Shown: positions 8,274 to 17,300, numbered from the stretch's first letter. The stretch is DNA of 64,000 nucleotides from Bradyrhizobium sp. NP1 (GCF_030378205.1 NZ_CP127385.1:7648922-7712921), one strand, 5' to 3'. The notes: generated from the letters alone by a model not told the origin. Numbers and translations: made by a program.

Positions 8274-8320
8274 AGCAAACTCCTTCTCGTTTCTCATAGG
8301 GCCGGGCGCCGCGAAACCAA

Positions 8321-8334
8321 TTGACCCAGCGCAA
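8321..8334 (-). promoter_or_regulatory. FixK/FNR-type box for the Mla operon
   Basis: TTGACCCAGCGCAA fits the Bradyrhizobium FixK2 pattern TTG(A/C)-N6-(T/G)CAA. It is 48 bp upstream of the GTG start of the STAS-MlaE gene, and a second box facing the other gene is 19 bp away. Confidence 0.65.
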
Positions 8335-8353
8335 GGAGCCGCGGTTCACGCCG

Positions 8354-8367
8354 TTGATTCACATCAA
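8354..8367 (+). promoter_or_regulatory. FixK/FNR-type box for the 8416-9608 operon
   Basis: TTGATTCACATCAA has symmetric half-sites (TTGAT...ATCAA as in classical FNR sites). It ends 48 bp before the ATG at 8416, a normal position for activation. Confidence 0.75.
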
Positions 8368-8415
8368 AAACGTGGAACGCGATCCGCCCTAGCGTGCGAC
8401 ACAGGAGATGCGGCC

Positions 8416-8694
8416 ATGACCTATCGCCATGACATTCTGGACGAGCTGCAGGCGCTCAAGCGCGAGGCGGGCCGCCGGCTGCAGGCGGGTGCCGACGAAC
8501 TGCGCGAGGCGTCCAGCGAAACGGCCAAGACCATCGGCGCCGACATGAGGGCATTCGTGACCGACCTTCGCGATGCGCTCTCGCTTGACGAGGCCGAGAT
8601 CGAACGCATCTTCGCCGGACGCGCCGCCGCGGCGCTGACGACTGCGCTGGTGCTCGGCGTCGTGATCGGCGCGACCTTGAGGAAGAAGCCATGA
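8416..8694 (+). CDS. ElaB/YqjD-like (DUF883-type) membrane-anchored small protein
   Basis: The 92-residue protein has a long amphipathic helical N-terminus (HDILDELQALKREAGRRLQAGADELREASSETAKTIGADMRAF) and one C-terminal membrane segment (AAAALTTALVLGVVIGATL) ending in RKKP. This is the layout of ElaB/YqjD/YgaM proteins, which are inner-membrane anchored and have been linked to ribosome binding in stationary phase. CAGGAG precedes the ATG. It overlaps the next gene by 4 bp (ATGA), so the two are translationally coupled. A FixK-type box lies upstream. Confidence 0.65.
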   Translation: MTYRHDILDELQALKREAGRRLQAGADELREASSETAKTIGADMRAFVTDLRDALSLDEAEIERIFAGRAAAALTTALVLGVVIGATLRKKP

Positions 8695-9170
8695 ATGCAA
8701 GCCGGTTCGCAAGCCACGCGCGCGCGCTGTGGCGCACGGAACGCATCGTCGCCGAACTCCGCCTGAAGCGGCTGCTGGGTAACCTCGGATTGCAGGCGCT
8801 GGCCGCGCTGGCAACATCCTGCGCACTGCTGCTGTTCGAGCTCGCGGCCTATTTCGCGCTGGTGCAGAGCTGGAGCGCGATCGCTTCCGCAACGATGCTC
8901 GGTTTCGTCAACCTCGTGGTCGCCGGCCTGCTCGTGCTGTTAGCGTTGCGCCGGCGGGCGGGCCGCGAGCTGACGCTGGCGAACGACGTGCATCGCGAGG
9001 CGCTCGCCGCTTTCGAGACCGAGCTGCAGCACGCGGAGACAACGGCGCCGGCCACGCTGCGCGCCGCGCTCGAAAGCGCCGCCATTCCGCTGTTGCTGCC
9101 ACTGATTCCGCTGGTGATTCGCCGCCTGCGCAGGGCCAGGGCCGCGACGCCTGCGACCGACGATTTGTGA
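8691..9170 (+). CDS. Holin-superfamily/YqjE-like membrane protein
   Basis: The 159-residue protein has two strong membrane helices (LQALAALATSCALLLFELAAYFALV and ATMLGFVNLVVAGLLVLLALRRR). A charged helical region follows, then a third hydrophobic stretch (AAIPLLLPLIPLVIRRLRR). Pairing with an ElaB/YqjD-like gene mirrors the enterobacterial yqjD-yqjE arrangement. The family name includes phage holins, but nothing phage-like is near, so a housekeeping or stress membrane role is more likely. It is coupled to the preceding gene by an ATGA overlap. Confidence 0.6.
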   Translation: MNASRFASHARALWRTERIVAELRLKRLLGNLGLQALAALATSCALLLFELAAYFALVQSWSAIASATMLGFVNLVVAGLLVLLALRRRAGRELTLANDVHREALAAFETELQHAETTAPATLRAALESAAIPLLLPLIPLVIRRLRRARAATPATDDL

Positions 9171-9197
9171 CGCCTGGACGTTTTTTCGGAGAGACCC

Positions 9198-9608
9198 ATG
9201 AACCACCCCGCCTTCCCGCCGCTACGCAACACCGCGTTGCCACACACGTTCCGCCAGATCCGCATCGAGCGCGCACGCGAGCATGGCCATCCCGAGGGCG
9301 ACAGCAGGACCGCCTATATCCTGATCGCGCCGCTCGACGACGAGGGACGGATCGATGCCACCGTGTGGGCTGCGCACAAGGAGGCCTGCCGCGTGGTGCG
9401 CAAGCGCGCCGACGGCGACGACAGCCTCGGACATCTCGTTCGCGGTCCGGGCGGCCACTGGCGTTTCCACTATGACGTGTCCGGCAAGACCGCGGACGAG
9501 TCCGGCCACCATTTCGAGAACGAGCGATTCGAGCTCGGCGAGTATGTCTCGGTGCGCGAGGCGGACGGCCCGCACGCCTACCGGGTGGTTGCCGTCAACG
9601 CGCTCTGA
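9198..9608 (+). CDS. Conserved-looking protein of unknown function (136 aa)
   Basis: This soluble 136-residue protein has no signal peptide. It is rich in His, Asp and Arg and has ordered beta-like segments (TAYILIAPLDDEGRIDATVWAAH, HWRFHYDVSG, FELGEYVSVREADG). I do not recognise the family. GGAGAGACC gives a good ribosome binding site. It is the third gene of the FixK-box operon, 27 bp after the holin-like gene, and ends 1 bp before the convergent Pat-like gene. The context suggests a hypoxia-induced accessory protein. Confidence 0.7.
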   Translation: MNHPAFPPLRNTALPHTFRQIRIERAREHGHPEGDSRTAYILIAPLDDEGRIDATVWAAHKEACRVVRKRADGDDSLGHLVRGPGGHWRFHYDVSGKTADESGHHFENERFELGEYVSVREADGPHAYRVVAVNAL

Positions 9609-9609
9609 G

Positions 9610-12348
9610 CTACCGATTCGGCCGGATCAATCCGGCGTGCCTGATGTGGTCGGGCACCGTGGCGAGGTCGAGCGAGACCTCGACAATGCCGGCATCGTGG
9701 ACGTCGCTCGCGGTCTTGAAGCCGAGCTCGCGGCACATCGCGAGCATCGTCATGTTCTCGCGAAGCACTTCGCCGGTCAAGGTTTTCAGGCCTTCGCTGC
9801 CTGCATAGTCGATCAAAAGCCGCATCAGGCTCCAGCCGAGCCCGCGGCCCTTGAGGTCGGAGCGCAGCAGGATGGCGTATTCGGCGTTCTCGTAGCGGGA
9901 GTCCGAATGCAGCCGGACCACCCCGAGCACCTCGCCGCTTGCCTGATCGAGCGCGACAAAGGCCATCGCGCGGGCATAGTCGAGCTGGGTCAGGCGCGAG
10001 ATGAATTGATGCGAGAACGCCTTTACCGCATGAAAAAAGCGCAGCCGGAGATCCTCGGGTGAAACGCGATCGAGCAGCCTTGCGATCGCGGGCTCGTCCT
10101 CGGGCCGCACCGGACGGACCGCGACCGTCGAGCCGTCGCGCAGCTTGAGCTCGCCCTCCCACTGCGCAGGATAGGGCCTGATCGCCAACCGCGTCTGCCC
10201 CGCGAACAGCCGCGCCGGCGGGCCGATCGCGACGCGCGCGTCGAGCGCCAGCACGCCGCTCTCGTCCGCGATCAGCGGATTGATGTCGAGCCCGCGGATC
10301 TCGGGCAGGTCCGCCGCCATCTGCGACAGCTTTACCAGCGTCAGCGGCACGGCGTCGGGCGGCACTGCGGGCACGTCGCGGTAGGCCGGGAGCAGCCGGG
10401 CGATCGCGGTGCGCCCGACGAGGTCGCGCGCCAGGTTCATGTCGAGCGGCGGCAGCGCCAGCGCCTTGTCCTTGACAACCTCGACCGCGGTGCCGCCGCG
10501 GCCGAACACCATGACCGGGCCAAAGGTGGGATCGTCGGCTATCCCCAGGATCAGCTCGCGCGCCGCAGGCCGCGTGATCATCGGCTGGATCATCACGCCC
10601 TCGATGCGCGCGTCCGGCCTCGCGCGCCGGGCGCGCTCCAGCACCCTGGTCGCAGCATTGCGGACCTCCTCGCCGGTGGCGAGGCCAAGGATGACGCCGC
10701 CGATATCGGACTTGTGGGTGATGTCGCGGGAGAGGATCTTGACTGCGACCGACTGGCCCTGGCCCAGGAATGGCGCGGCCTTGGCAGCCGCTTCGTCGGG
10801 ACTGGCCGCGGCGATCGTCGGCACGATCGCGATGTCATAGGCCGCAAACAGCGCGGCGATCTCGATCGGATCGAGCCAGGCACGGCCCTCCTTCCGGGCA
10901 TTCGCGATCAACTTCCTGGCCGATTCCACATCGGGCGTGAACAGCGACGACACGCCGGGCGGCACCGCCATCAGCGCTTCGATGGCCTCGCGATGCTTCA
11001 CCAGATGCATGAAGGCCCGCACGGCGTCGTCCTCGGTGGGAAAATGCGGGATCGTCGCCTTGTCGAAGATCGGCGCGACCAGCTGGTCGTTGCCGACCCA
11101 GGCCGCAAGCACCGGCTTTGCCGAGTCACGGCGTTGCGCGCGATCCTCGCCCACCCGCGCGGCAACGGCCCGCGCAATCTCCGGCGCCGACGCCACCGCC
11201 GTCTCCACATTCATGACAAGCACGGCGTCGCTGCCGGGGTCGGCGAGCAGCACGTCGAGCGCCGCCCCATAGCGCCCGGCGTCGGCATCGCCGCCGATAT
11301 CGACCGGATTGGCCTTCGACCAGGTCGGCGACAGCGCGGCATCGAGCCGTGCCGCGATATCCTTCGCCAGCACCGCCGCGGTGCCGCCGAGCTCGGCGAG
11401 GCGATCGATGGCAAGGATGCCGAGCCCGCCGCCATTGGTCAGGATGGCAAGGCGCGCCCCCTGCGGCGCCCGGCTCCGGCCGAGCAGCGCCGCACAGTCG
11501 AACAGCTCGCGCAGATCCATGACGCGAAGCAGTCCGGCGCGGCGGAACGCCGCGTCATAGACGGCATCGGAGCCGGCCAGCGCGCCAGTATGGGTGGCGG
11601 CGGCCTTCGCGCCTTGCGCCATCCGCCCCGATTTCACCACCACCACCGGCTTCAACCGTGCCGCGGCGCGCGCCGCCGACATGAACTTGCGGGCATCCTT
11701 GACGCCCTCGACATAGAGCACGATCGCGCGGGTCTTTTCGTCGAGCGCGAAATAATCGAGCAGGTCGGCGACATCGACGTCGAGCTGATCTCCGATCGAG
11801 ACGATGCCGGAGAAGCCGATCGACTTCTCGGCGCCCCAGTCGACCATGGCGGCCGCGATCGCGCCGGACTGCGAGATCAGCGCCAGCGAGCCGGCGGCGG
11901 GCGAGCGCGCGGCAAAGCTCGCATTCAATCCGAGCGCCGGAAACATGACGCCCAGGCAATTGGGGCCGACGATCCGCATCTTGGCGGCATGTGCATCGCG
12001 CAGCACCGCTTCCGCGTGCGAACCCTCGCCATGGCCGAGGCCGGAGGAGATGATGACCGCGCCGGCAACGCCGCGCGCGCCAGCCTCCCGAATGATGCCC
12101 GGGATAGTCTCGGCCGGCGCGGTGATGACGATCAGATCGGGGGTGAAGGGCAGCGCCGCGAGGCTCGGATAGGTCTTCTTGCCGTCGATCGCGGCGTGGC
12201 GCGGATTGACCACCGCGATCTCGCCGGAAAAGCCGGCGGCCTGGAGGTTGCGCAGCACCGCCGCGCCGAGTGAATGCGGCCGAGGGCTGCCGCCCACCAG
12301 CGCGACGCTGCGCGGACGGAAAACCTGTTCTAGGCGAAAGGTGGACAT
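9610..12348 (-). CDS. Bifunctional ADP-forming acyl-CoA synthetase / GNAT acetyltransferase (Pat-like)
   Basis: The 912-residue protein has four modules. A CoA-binding domain (about 8-140, VALVGGSPRPHSLGAAVLRNL) comes first, then a succinyl-CoA-ligase-like domain with the phospho-histidine region ATHTGALAGSD (about 255). An ATP-grasp domain follows (about 490-715: IAIVPTIAAASPDEA, VAVKILSRDITHKSDIGGV, PMITRPAARELILG), and a GNAT domain ends the protein (about 735-890, ending with the motif LKGRGLGWSLMRLLIDYA). Pat/PatZ proteins of this layout acetylate acetyl-CoA synthetase and other enzymes; a working synthetase half would convert acetate plus ATP to acetyl-CoA. It overlaps the CBS gene start-to-stop by 19 bp and shares its FixK-controlled promoter. 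Confidence 0.9.
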   Translation of the reverse strand: MSTFRLEQVFRPRSVALVGGSPRPHSLGAAVLRNLQAAGFSGEIAVVNPRHAAIDGKKTYPSLAALPFTPDLIVITAPAETIPGIIREAGARGVAGAVIISSGLGHGEGSHAEAVLRDAHAAKMRIVGPNCLGVMFPALGLNASFAARSPAAGSLALISQSGAIAAAMVDWGAEKSIGFSGIVSIGDQLDVDVADLLDYFALDEKTRAIVLYVEGVKDARKFMSAARAAARLKPVVVVKSGRMAQGAKAAATHTGALAGSDAVYDAAFRRAGLLRVMDLRELFDCAALLGRSRAPQGARLAILTNGGGLGILAIDRLAELGGTAAVLAKDIAARLDAALSPTWSKANPVDIGGDADAGRYGAALDVLLADPGSDAVLVMNVETAVASAPEIARAVAARVGEDRAQRRDSAKPVLAAWVGNDQLVAPIFDKATIPHFPTEDDAVRAFMHLVKHREAIEALMAVPPGVSSLFTPDVESARKLIANARKEGRAWLDPIEIAALFAAYDIAIVPTIAAASPDEAAAKAAPFLGQGQSVAVKILSRDITHKSDIGGVILGLATGEEVRNAATRVLERARRARPDARIEGVMIQPMITRPAARELILGIADDPTFGPVMVFGRGGTAVEVVKDKALALPPLDMNLARDLVGRTAIARLLPAYRDVPAVPPDAVPLTLVKLSQMAADLPEIRGLDINPLIADESGVLALDARVAIGPPARLFAGQTRLAIRPYPAQWEGELKLRDGSTVAVRPVRPEDEPAIARLLDRVSPEDLRLRFFHAVKAFSHQFISRLTQLDYARAMAFVALDQASGEVLGVVRLHSDSRYENAEYAILLRSDLKGRGLGWSLMRLLIDYAGSEGLKTLTGEVLRENMTMLAMCRELGFKTASDVHDAGIVEVSLDLATVPDHIRHAGLIRPNR

Positions 12349-12806
12349 CGCGCGGTCTCACAGGGGACAAGCGAAGGATCCTGCCGCCCTATGCAGCGCG
12401 CCATGGCCCGCATCACATCTTCCCGCGCGATGATGCCGATCAGGTTTCGCCATTGATCGATGACCGGCAGGCTCTTCACACGATGTTCGACCATCAATTG
12501 CAGGACCCGCTGCAGGTTGGTGTCAGGGCTGACGGCCACCACGTCGGCGGACATGATCTCGTCGACCGTCGTACCCATGCCAACGTCATAGTGCGGCAAA
12601 ATTCGGTCCTTTGTGAAGGCAAACACCTTGAGCGCGTCGAGCTTGGAAACCATGCCGACCAGTCGATCGTCCCGTGCCACCGGATAGGCATCGAAGTCGT
12701 CGACCGCGAACAGCCGGTAGAGATCGCCGACCGCAAGCTCCGGCGCGACGCATCGGACCGCCCGGGTCATGTTCTCTGCAACGGTTTCATGAAGGAATTC
12801 GTACAT
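12330..12806 (-). CDS. CBS-domain pair protein
   Basis: The 158-residue cytoplasmic protein is a tandem CBS pair (Bateman module). The first CBS covers VAENMTRAVRCVAPELAVGDLYRLFAVDDFDAYPVARDDRLVGMVSKLD; the second covers VDEIMSADVVAVSPDTNLQRVLQLMVEHRVKSLPVIDQWRNLIGIIAREDVMRAMA. Such modules bind adenine nucleotides and sense energy or redox state. Being co-transcribed with the Pat-like enzyme suggests an energy-sensing partner, but this is inference. A FixK/FNR-type box lies 63 bp upstream of the ATG. Confidence 0.9.
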   Translation of the reverse strand: MYEFLHETVAENMTRAVRCVAPELAVGDLYRLFAVDDFDAYPVARDDRLVGMVSKLDALKVFAFTKDRILPHYDVGMGTTVDEIMSADVVAVSPDTNLQRVLQLMVEHRVKSLPVIDQWRNLIGIIAREDVMRAMARCIGRQDPSLVPCETARCPPFA

Positions 12807-12868
12807 CGGGCTTTTCCATCATCTGGCTGGAACCGGCCCCGACCTTAAAGGAACGGCGGACTTCGACG

Positions 12869-12882
12869 TTGACCGAGATCAA
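12869..12882. promoter_or_regulatory. FixK/FNR-type box between the CBS/Pat and ADH operons
   Basis: TTGACCGAGATCAA matches TTGA-N6-TCAA. It is 63 bp from the CBS gene start (minus strand) and 54 bp from the alcohol dehydrogenase start (plus strand), so one dimer could serve either or both divergent promoters. Confidence 0.75.
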
Positions 12883-12935
12883 ACAGCCTGCAGACTACGC
12901 GGTCAAATTGAAGCGAACATGATGGGACTTCTTCC

Positions 12936-13919
12936 ATGTACGCCATGGTCCTTGCCGCACGCGGCGCGCCCCTGACGCTTCAGGAACGGCCCGACCCCAA
13001 ACCGGGGCGCGGCGAGGTCGTGGTCAAGGTCAGCGCCTGCGGCGTCTGCCGCACCGACCTGCATGTGGTCGACGGCGAGCTGCCTGACATCGCCTACCCG
13101 ATCGTCCCCGGGCACGAGGTCGTCGGCCGCATCGAGGCGCTCGGCGCCGGCGTCACCGAGCTGAAGATCGGCGCGCGCGTCGGCGTGCCCTGGCTCGGCG
13201 CGACCTGCGGCATCTGTCCCTATTGCCGCGCGGGCAAGGAAAACCTCTGCGACCGGCCGCAATTCACCGGCTATACCCGCGACGGCGGCTTCGCGAGCCA
13301 CCTCGTGGCGGACGCGCGCTACTGCTTTCCGCTCGGCGAAAAGGGCGACGACACGGCCCTGGCGCCGCTGTTGTGTGCCGGGCTGATCGGCTGGCGATCG
13401 CTGGTGAAGGCGGGCGACGGCAAGCATCTCGGCATTTACGGCTTCGGCGCGGCCGGTCATATCGTGGCGCAGGTGGCGCGCGCCCAGGGCCGCGTGGTCT
13501 ATGCCTTCACGCGCAAGGGCGACCGCGAGGCGCAGCTTCTCGCGCTGTCGCTGGGGGCGCAATGGGCCGGCGCATCGGAGGACACGCCGCCGGTCGAGCT
13601 TGATGCCGCCATCATCTACGCGCCGGTCGGGCCGCTGGTGCCGCAGGCGTTGCGCGCCGTGCGCAAGGGCGGCCGCGTGGTCTGCGCCGGCATTCACATG
13701 TCCGACATTCCCGCCTTTCCCTACCAGATCCTCTGGGGCGAGCGTCAGGTCGTCTCGGTCGCCAACCTGACGCGCCAGGACGGCACCGATTTCCTCAAAG
13801 CGGCGGCGCGGGCGCGCGTGCAGACCCACACCACCGTGTTTCCGCTCGAGCAGGCCAATGAAGCGCTGGCGCAACTGCGCGACGGCAAGCTGGTCGGCGC
13901 CGCGGTGCTGGAGCCGTGA
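12936..13919 (+). CDS. Zinc-dependent alcohol dehydrogenase
   Basis: The 327-residue medium-chain dehydrogenase carries the catalytic zinc signature (CGVCRTDLHVVDGELP and the GHEVVGRIEALGAGV helix). The structural zinc cysteines are in CGICPYCRAGKENLC, and the NAD-binding segment is LGIYGFGAAGHIVAQVA. This is the AdhA-type branch that oxidises or reduces small alcohols and aldehydes. With FixK control and a Pat/acetyl-CoA synthetase next door, a fermentative or acetate-recycling role under low oxygen is plausible. The following gene starts within its stop codon (GTGA overlap). Confidence 0.92.
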   Translation: MYAMVLAARGAPLTLQERPDPKPGRGEVVVKVSACGVCRTDLHVVDGELPDIAYPIVPGHEVVGRIEALGAGVTELKIGARVGVPWLGATCGICPYCRAGKENLCDRPQFTGYTRDGGFASHLVADARYCFPLGEKGDDTALAPLLCAGLIGWRSLVKAGDGKHLGIYGFGAAGHIVAQVARAQGRVVYAFTRKGDREAQLLALSLGAQWAGASEDTPPVELDAAIIYAPVGPLVPQALRAVRKGGRVVCAGIHMSDIPAFPYQILWGERQVVSVANLTRQDGTDFLKAAARARVQTHTTVFPLEQANEALAQLRDGKLVGAAVLEP

Positions 13920-15439
13920 CCGCTGTGGAGGACGACCAGAAGGCCGTGCTGGATTTCCTCGGCGGCCGCCGCGAGGTGAAGCGCGTCGACACCCACATCT
14001 CGGTCGTGTTCCTCGAACCGGAGCGCGTGCTGAAGGTCAAGCGCGCGATCCGTTTGCCCTATCTCGATTATGCGACGCTGCAGAAACGCAAGGACGCCTG
14101 CGATGCAGAGCTTGCGATCAACCGGCGCTTTGCGCCGGCAATCTATCGCCGCGTCATCCCAATCACCCGCGGGCCCGCGGGGCCCGCCATCGACGGCGAC
14201 GGCCCCGTGATCGAATGGGCCGTCGAGATGGCGCGGTTCGACGAGCGGAACACCTTCGACCATCTCGCCGCCACCGGGACGATCGGGCCCTCGCTTGCCG
14301 AACATCTGGCCGACACGCTGCGCGCCTCCCATGAACGCGCCGATGTCGCGCGCCAATCATCCTGGCCGCAGTCGATTGCCGGGCTGATCGATCGCAATAC
14401 GGAGAAATTTCGCAGCCACGCGAGCCTCGACCGCCGAAGCGTCGAGCAGCTCGACGCGCTCAGCCGGCAGAAGTCGGCGGCGCTGCGCGCGATCATTGAA
14501 CAGCGTGCCGCCGATGGCATGGTCCGCCGCTGCCATGGCGATGCCCATCTCGCCAATATCGTGCTGATCGACAACGCGCCCGTTCTGTTCGACGCGATCG
14601 AGTTCGATCCGGCAATCGCGACCACCGACGTGCTTTATGATCTGGCATTCCCGCTCATGGACCTCCTCCATTTCGGTCAGGGCGCGGCGGCAAATCGACT
14701 GTTCAACCGGTACTTCGAGGCGAGCTGGCGCCACAATGGCAGCGCGCTCGGCCTGATGCCGCTGTTTCTGTCGATCCGTGCCGCGATCCGGGCGCATGTG
14801 CTGCTCACGCGTTGCGAGCAATCGCCGCACGATGCCTCGGCGGCCGACGCGGCGCGCGCCTATTTCGACCTCGCGCTGCGGCTGATCGCGCCTGCCCCGC
14901 CCGCGCTGGTCGCGATCGGCGGCCGCTCGGGCACCGGCAAGAGTGTGCTGGCGCGTGCGGCCGCCGGGCTGATCGAGCCAATGCCGGGTGCGCTGGTGCT
15001 GCGCTCCGACGTGATCCGGAAAGAGGTGTTCGGCGTCGGTCCGCTCGAGAAGCTGCCGGAACCGGCCTATGCGCCTGACGTCACCGAGAGCATCTACCGG
15101 ATGCTGTGCGAACGCGCGCGGCAGGCTGTTGGCCAAGGCTGCTCGGTCATCGTCGATGCCGCCTATCTGCGCGAGAGCGAGCGCGCCGCGCTTGGCGAGG
15201 AGGCGCGCCGGCTCGGCGTCGCCTTCTTCCCGCTCTTCCTCGATGCCCCGAGCCAGATCCGTTTCGACCGCGTCGCCACGCGCCGGGGCGATGCCTCCGA
15301 CGCAACCCGCGAGGTCGCCGAGCGCCAGGAACGCATGGACCTCGGCCCGATGGAGTGGCCGGTGATCGACGCATCAGGCGCGCCGGAAGAGACGCTGCAG
15401 CGGGCGCGCCGTCACCTGCCAAATCCGATCGCGCCTTAG
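13916..15439 (+). CDS. Aminoglycoside-phosphotransferase-like domain fused to a P-loop kinase
   Basis: The 507-residue protein has an N-terminal APH-fold domain with the catalytic HGD at residues 207-209 (RRCHGDAHLANIVL) and the metal-binding DAIEFDP further on. The C-terminal domain has a Walker A (GGRSGTGKS, 335-343) and looks like an AAA_33 polynucleotide/small-molecule kinase. The fusion is widespread in proteobacteria and its substrate is unknown; an antibiotic-resistance role is not implied. The GTG start overlaps the ADH stop, so it is co-expressed with ADH from the FixK-boxed promoter. It converges with and overlaps the PHA synthase gene by 4 bp. Confidence 0.88.
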   Translation: MTAVEDDQKAVLDFLGGRREVKRVDTHISVVFLEPERVLKVKRAIRLPYLDYATLQKRKDACDAELAINRRFAPAIYRRVIPITRGPAGPAIDGDGPVIEWAVEMARFDERNTFDHLAATGTIGPSLAEHLADTLRASHERADVARQSSWPQSIAGLIDRNTEKFRSHASLDRRSVEQLDALSRQKSAALRAIIEQRAADGMVRRCHGDAHLANIVLIDNAPVLFDAIEFDPAIATTDVLYDLAFPLMDLLHFGQGAAANRLFNRYFEASWRHNGSALGLMPLFLSIRAAIRAHVLLTRCEQSPHDASAADAARAYFDLALRLIAPAPPALVAIGGRSGTGKSVLARAAAGLIEPMPGALVLRSDVIRKEVFGVGPLEKLPEPAYAPDVTESIYRMLCERARQAVGQGCSVIVDAAYLRESERAALGEEARRLGVAFFPLFLDAPSQIRFDRVATRRGDASDATREVAERQERMDLGPMEWPVIDASGAPEETLQRARRHLPNPIAP

Positions 15440-17250
15440 CACTGCAGCACGTAGCGTCCCGGCGCGTCGTCCAGCGCCGCGGCTCGCGACGAACCGCCGA
15501 GCGGCGGCGGCGACACCGGCTCACCCGAATGGCTGCCGAGGAAATCGCGCCACGCCGTCCACCACGATCCTTCGACGTGCAGCGCCTGCTTCAGCCACTC
15601 TTCCGGCCCGACATAGGAGCCATCGACCGGCCGGGCCAATATCTGGTAGCTGCGACCCTCCTCCCCGGTCGGAGGCGCGACGATGCCGGCGTTGTGCCCG
15701 CCACTCGCCAGCACATAGGTGATCGGCGCATCGGCCAGGAAGTGGATCTTGTGGGTCGACCGCCACGGCGCGACATGGTCGTACTGCGTCCCCACCACGA
15801 ACATCGGCATGCGCAGATCGGAAAGCGCGACCGGCACGCCGTCGGCGCGGTAGCGGCCCTCGGCGAGATCGTTGTTGAGGAAGAGCTGCCGCAGATATTC
15901 CGAATGCATGCGGTAGGGCATGCGGGTGGCGTCCGCGTTCCATGCCATCAGGTCGCTCAACGGCTCGCGTTCGCCCATCAGGTAGTCGCGCACCACGCGC
16001 GACCAGATCAGGTCGTTGGAGCGCAGCATCTGAAAGGCGCCGGCCATCTGTCCGGCATCGAGCACGCCGCGTTGCCACATCATGTCCTCGAGGAAAGCGA
16101 CCTGGCTTTCGTTGATGAACAGCGTCAGCTCGCCCGCCTCGGTGAAGTCGGTCTGCGCCGCGAGCAGCGTGACGGAGCGCAGCGCCTCCGGCCGCACCCG
16201 GCCGAGCCGCGCCGCCTCGATCGCGAGCAGCGTGCCGCCGAGGCAATAGCCCGCGGCATGGATCGGACGCTTCGGCACCATCTCGTTGACCGCCTCGATC
16301 GCCGCTTCCACCCCGAGCTTGCGGTAATCCTCGAGGCTGAGGTTGCGATCATCCGAGGTCGGGTTCTTCCACGAGATGATGAAGACGGTGAAGCCGTTGT
16401 CGACGAGATAGCGCACCAGCGAATCCTGCGGCGCCAGATCGAGAATGTAGTATTTCATGATCCACGCCGGCACGATCAGAACCGGCTCGGGGCGAACCAC
16501 CGCGGTCGTGGGCGCATATTGAATGAGCTCGATCAACTCGTTGCGATAGACCACCTTGCCCTTGGTGGCCGCCACCGTCTTGCCGATCACGAAATCCGAT
16601 GCTGCGCCGGGCTTGCCGCCGGCGAAGAGCGCCTTGCAGTCCTCGAGCCAGTTGTGCAGCCCGGAGACGAAGTTGCCGCCGCCCGATTCCATGATCGTGC
16701 GCAGCACCTCGGGGTTCGTCAGCGGGAAATTCGAAGGCGCAGCCGTATCGAGGAGCTGGCGCAGTGCGAAGTCGACGATCGCTGCGTTGGGCCGGGCGAG
16801 CCCGTGCACGCCTGAGGTCGCCGAGTGCCACCATTGCTCGCCGAGCAGGAAAGCCTGGGCCATCATGTTGAAGGCGGGCAGCTCCCAATCCGGATCGGCA
16901 AAGCGGTGGTCGTTCGGCGCCGCCTTGACGACTGACCAGGGCTGGAATTCCGGATGCCTGGGCACCCAGGCTTCAGCGAAGCGCAGCGTGTCGACGAAGG
17001 CCTGATGCGTCAGCGCGAGCTGCTTGCCCGGCGAGGCCGCAAGATGAAGCTGCCAGTCCGCGAAGGCGAGCAGGATCGCGGCCGGCGACAGCCCGCCGGT
17101 CCAGCGCGCGATCGCGGCGTGAGTGGAACGATCGATCGTCTGGAAAGCCGAGTCCGGGTCAGGCGCGGCGACCGGCGGCGATGGCGGTGTCGCAGTGGAC
17201 GGCTCGGCGAAGGAAGTCGGAATGCGGCTGACCGATGCGGTAGGGGACAT
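15436..17250 (-). CDS. phaC: Class I polyhydroxyalkanoate synthase
   Basis: The 604-residue alpha/beta-hydrolase-fold enzyme has the nucleophile elbow GYCLGG with Cys336, the catalytic Asp491 (VGTQYDHVAPW) and His519 (ASGGHNAG). It also shows the PhaC N-terminal signature (ARWTGGLSPAAILLAFADWQLHLA). It polymerises (R)-3-hydroxyacyl-CoA into PHA/PHB granules. No phaA, phaB, phaR or phasin gene is adjacent, so it may be one of several synthase paralogues. A FixK/FNR-type box 51 bp upstream of the start suggests induction when oxygen is limiting, when surplus reductant is commonly stored as PHB. Confidence 0.92.
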   Translation of the reverse strand: MSPTASVSRIPTSFAEPSTATPPSPPVAAPDPDSAFQTIDRSTHAAIARWTGGLSPAAILLAFADWQLHLAASPGKQLALTHQAFVDTLRFAEAWVPRHPEFQPWSVVKAAPNDHRFADPDWELPAFNMMAQAFLLGEQWWHSATSGVHGLARPNAAIVDFALRQLLDTAAPSNFPLTNPEVLRTIMESGGGNFVSGLHNWLEDCKALFAGGKPGAASDFVIGKTVAATKGKVVYRNELIELIQYAPTTAVVRPEPVLIVPAWIMKYYILDLAPQDSLVRYLVDNGFTVFIISWKNPTSDDRNLSLEDYRKLGVEAAIEAVNEMVPKRPIHAAGYCLGGTLLAIEAARLGRVRPEALRSVTLLAAQTDFTEAGELTLFINESQVAFLEDMMWQRGVLDAGQMAGAFQMLRSNDLIWSRVVRDYLMGEREPLSDLMAWNADATRMPYRMHSEYLRQLFLNNDLAEGRYRADGVPVALSDLRMPMFVVGTQYDHVAPWRSTHKIHFLADAPITYVLASGGHNAGIVAPPTGEEGRSYQILARPVDGSYVGPEEWLKQALHVEGSWWTAWRDFLGSHSGEPVSPPPLGGSSRAAALDDAPGRYVLQC

Positions 17251-17300
17251 GGCGAGGCTCCTTGATGGCGGCAGCCTAGCCGTGCCGGCAAGGAGCGCCG

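Noticed and set aside
8691..9170. Prophage remnant suggested by a holin-like protein
   Set aside because: No other phage gene, attachment site or composition change is present. The pair with an ElaB/YqjD-like gene fits a cellular operon.
13916..15439. Aminoglycoside resistance gene
   Set aside because: The APH-fold domain is fused to a P-loop kinase in a metabolic island. This family is not known to confer resistance.
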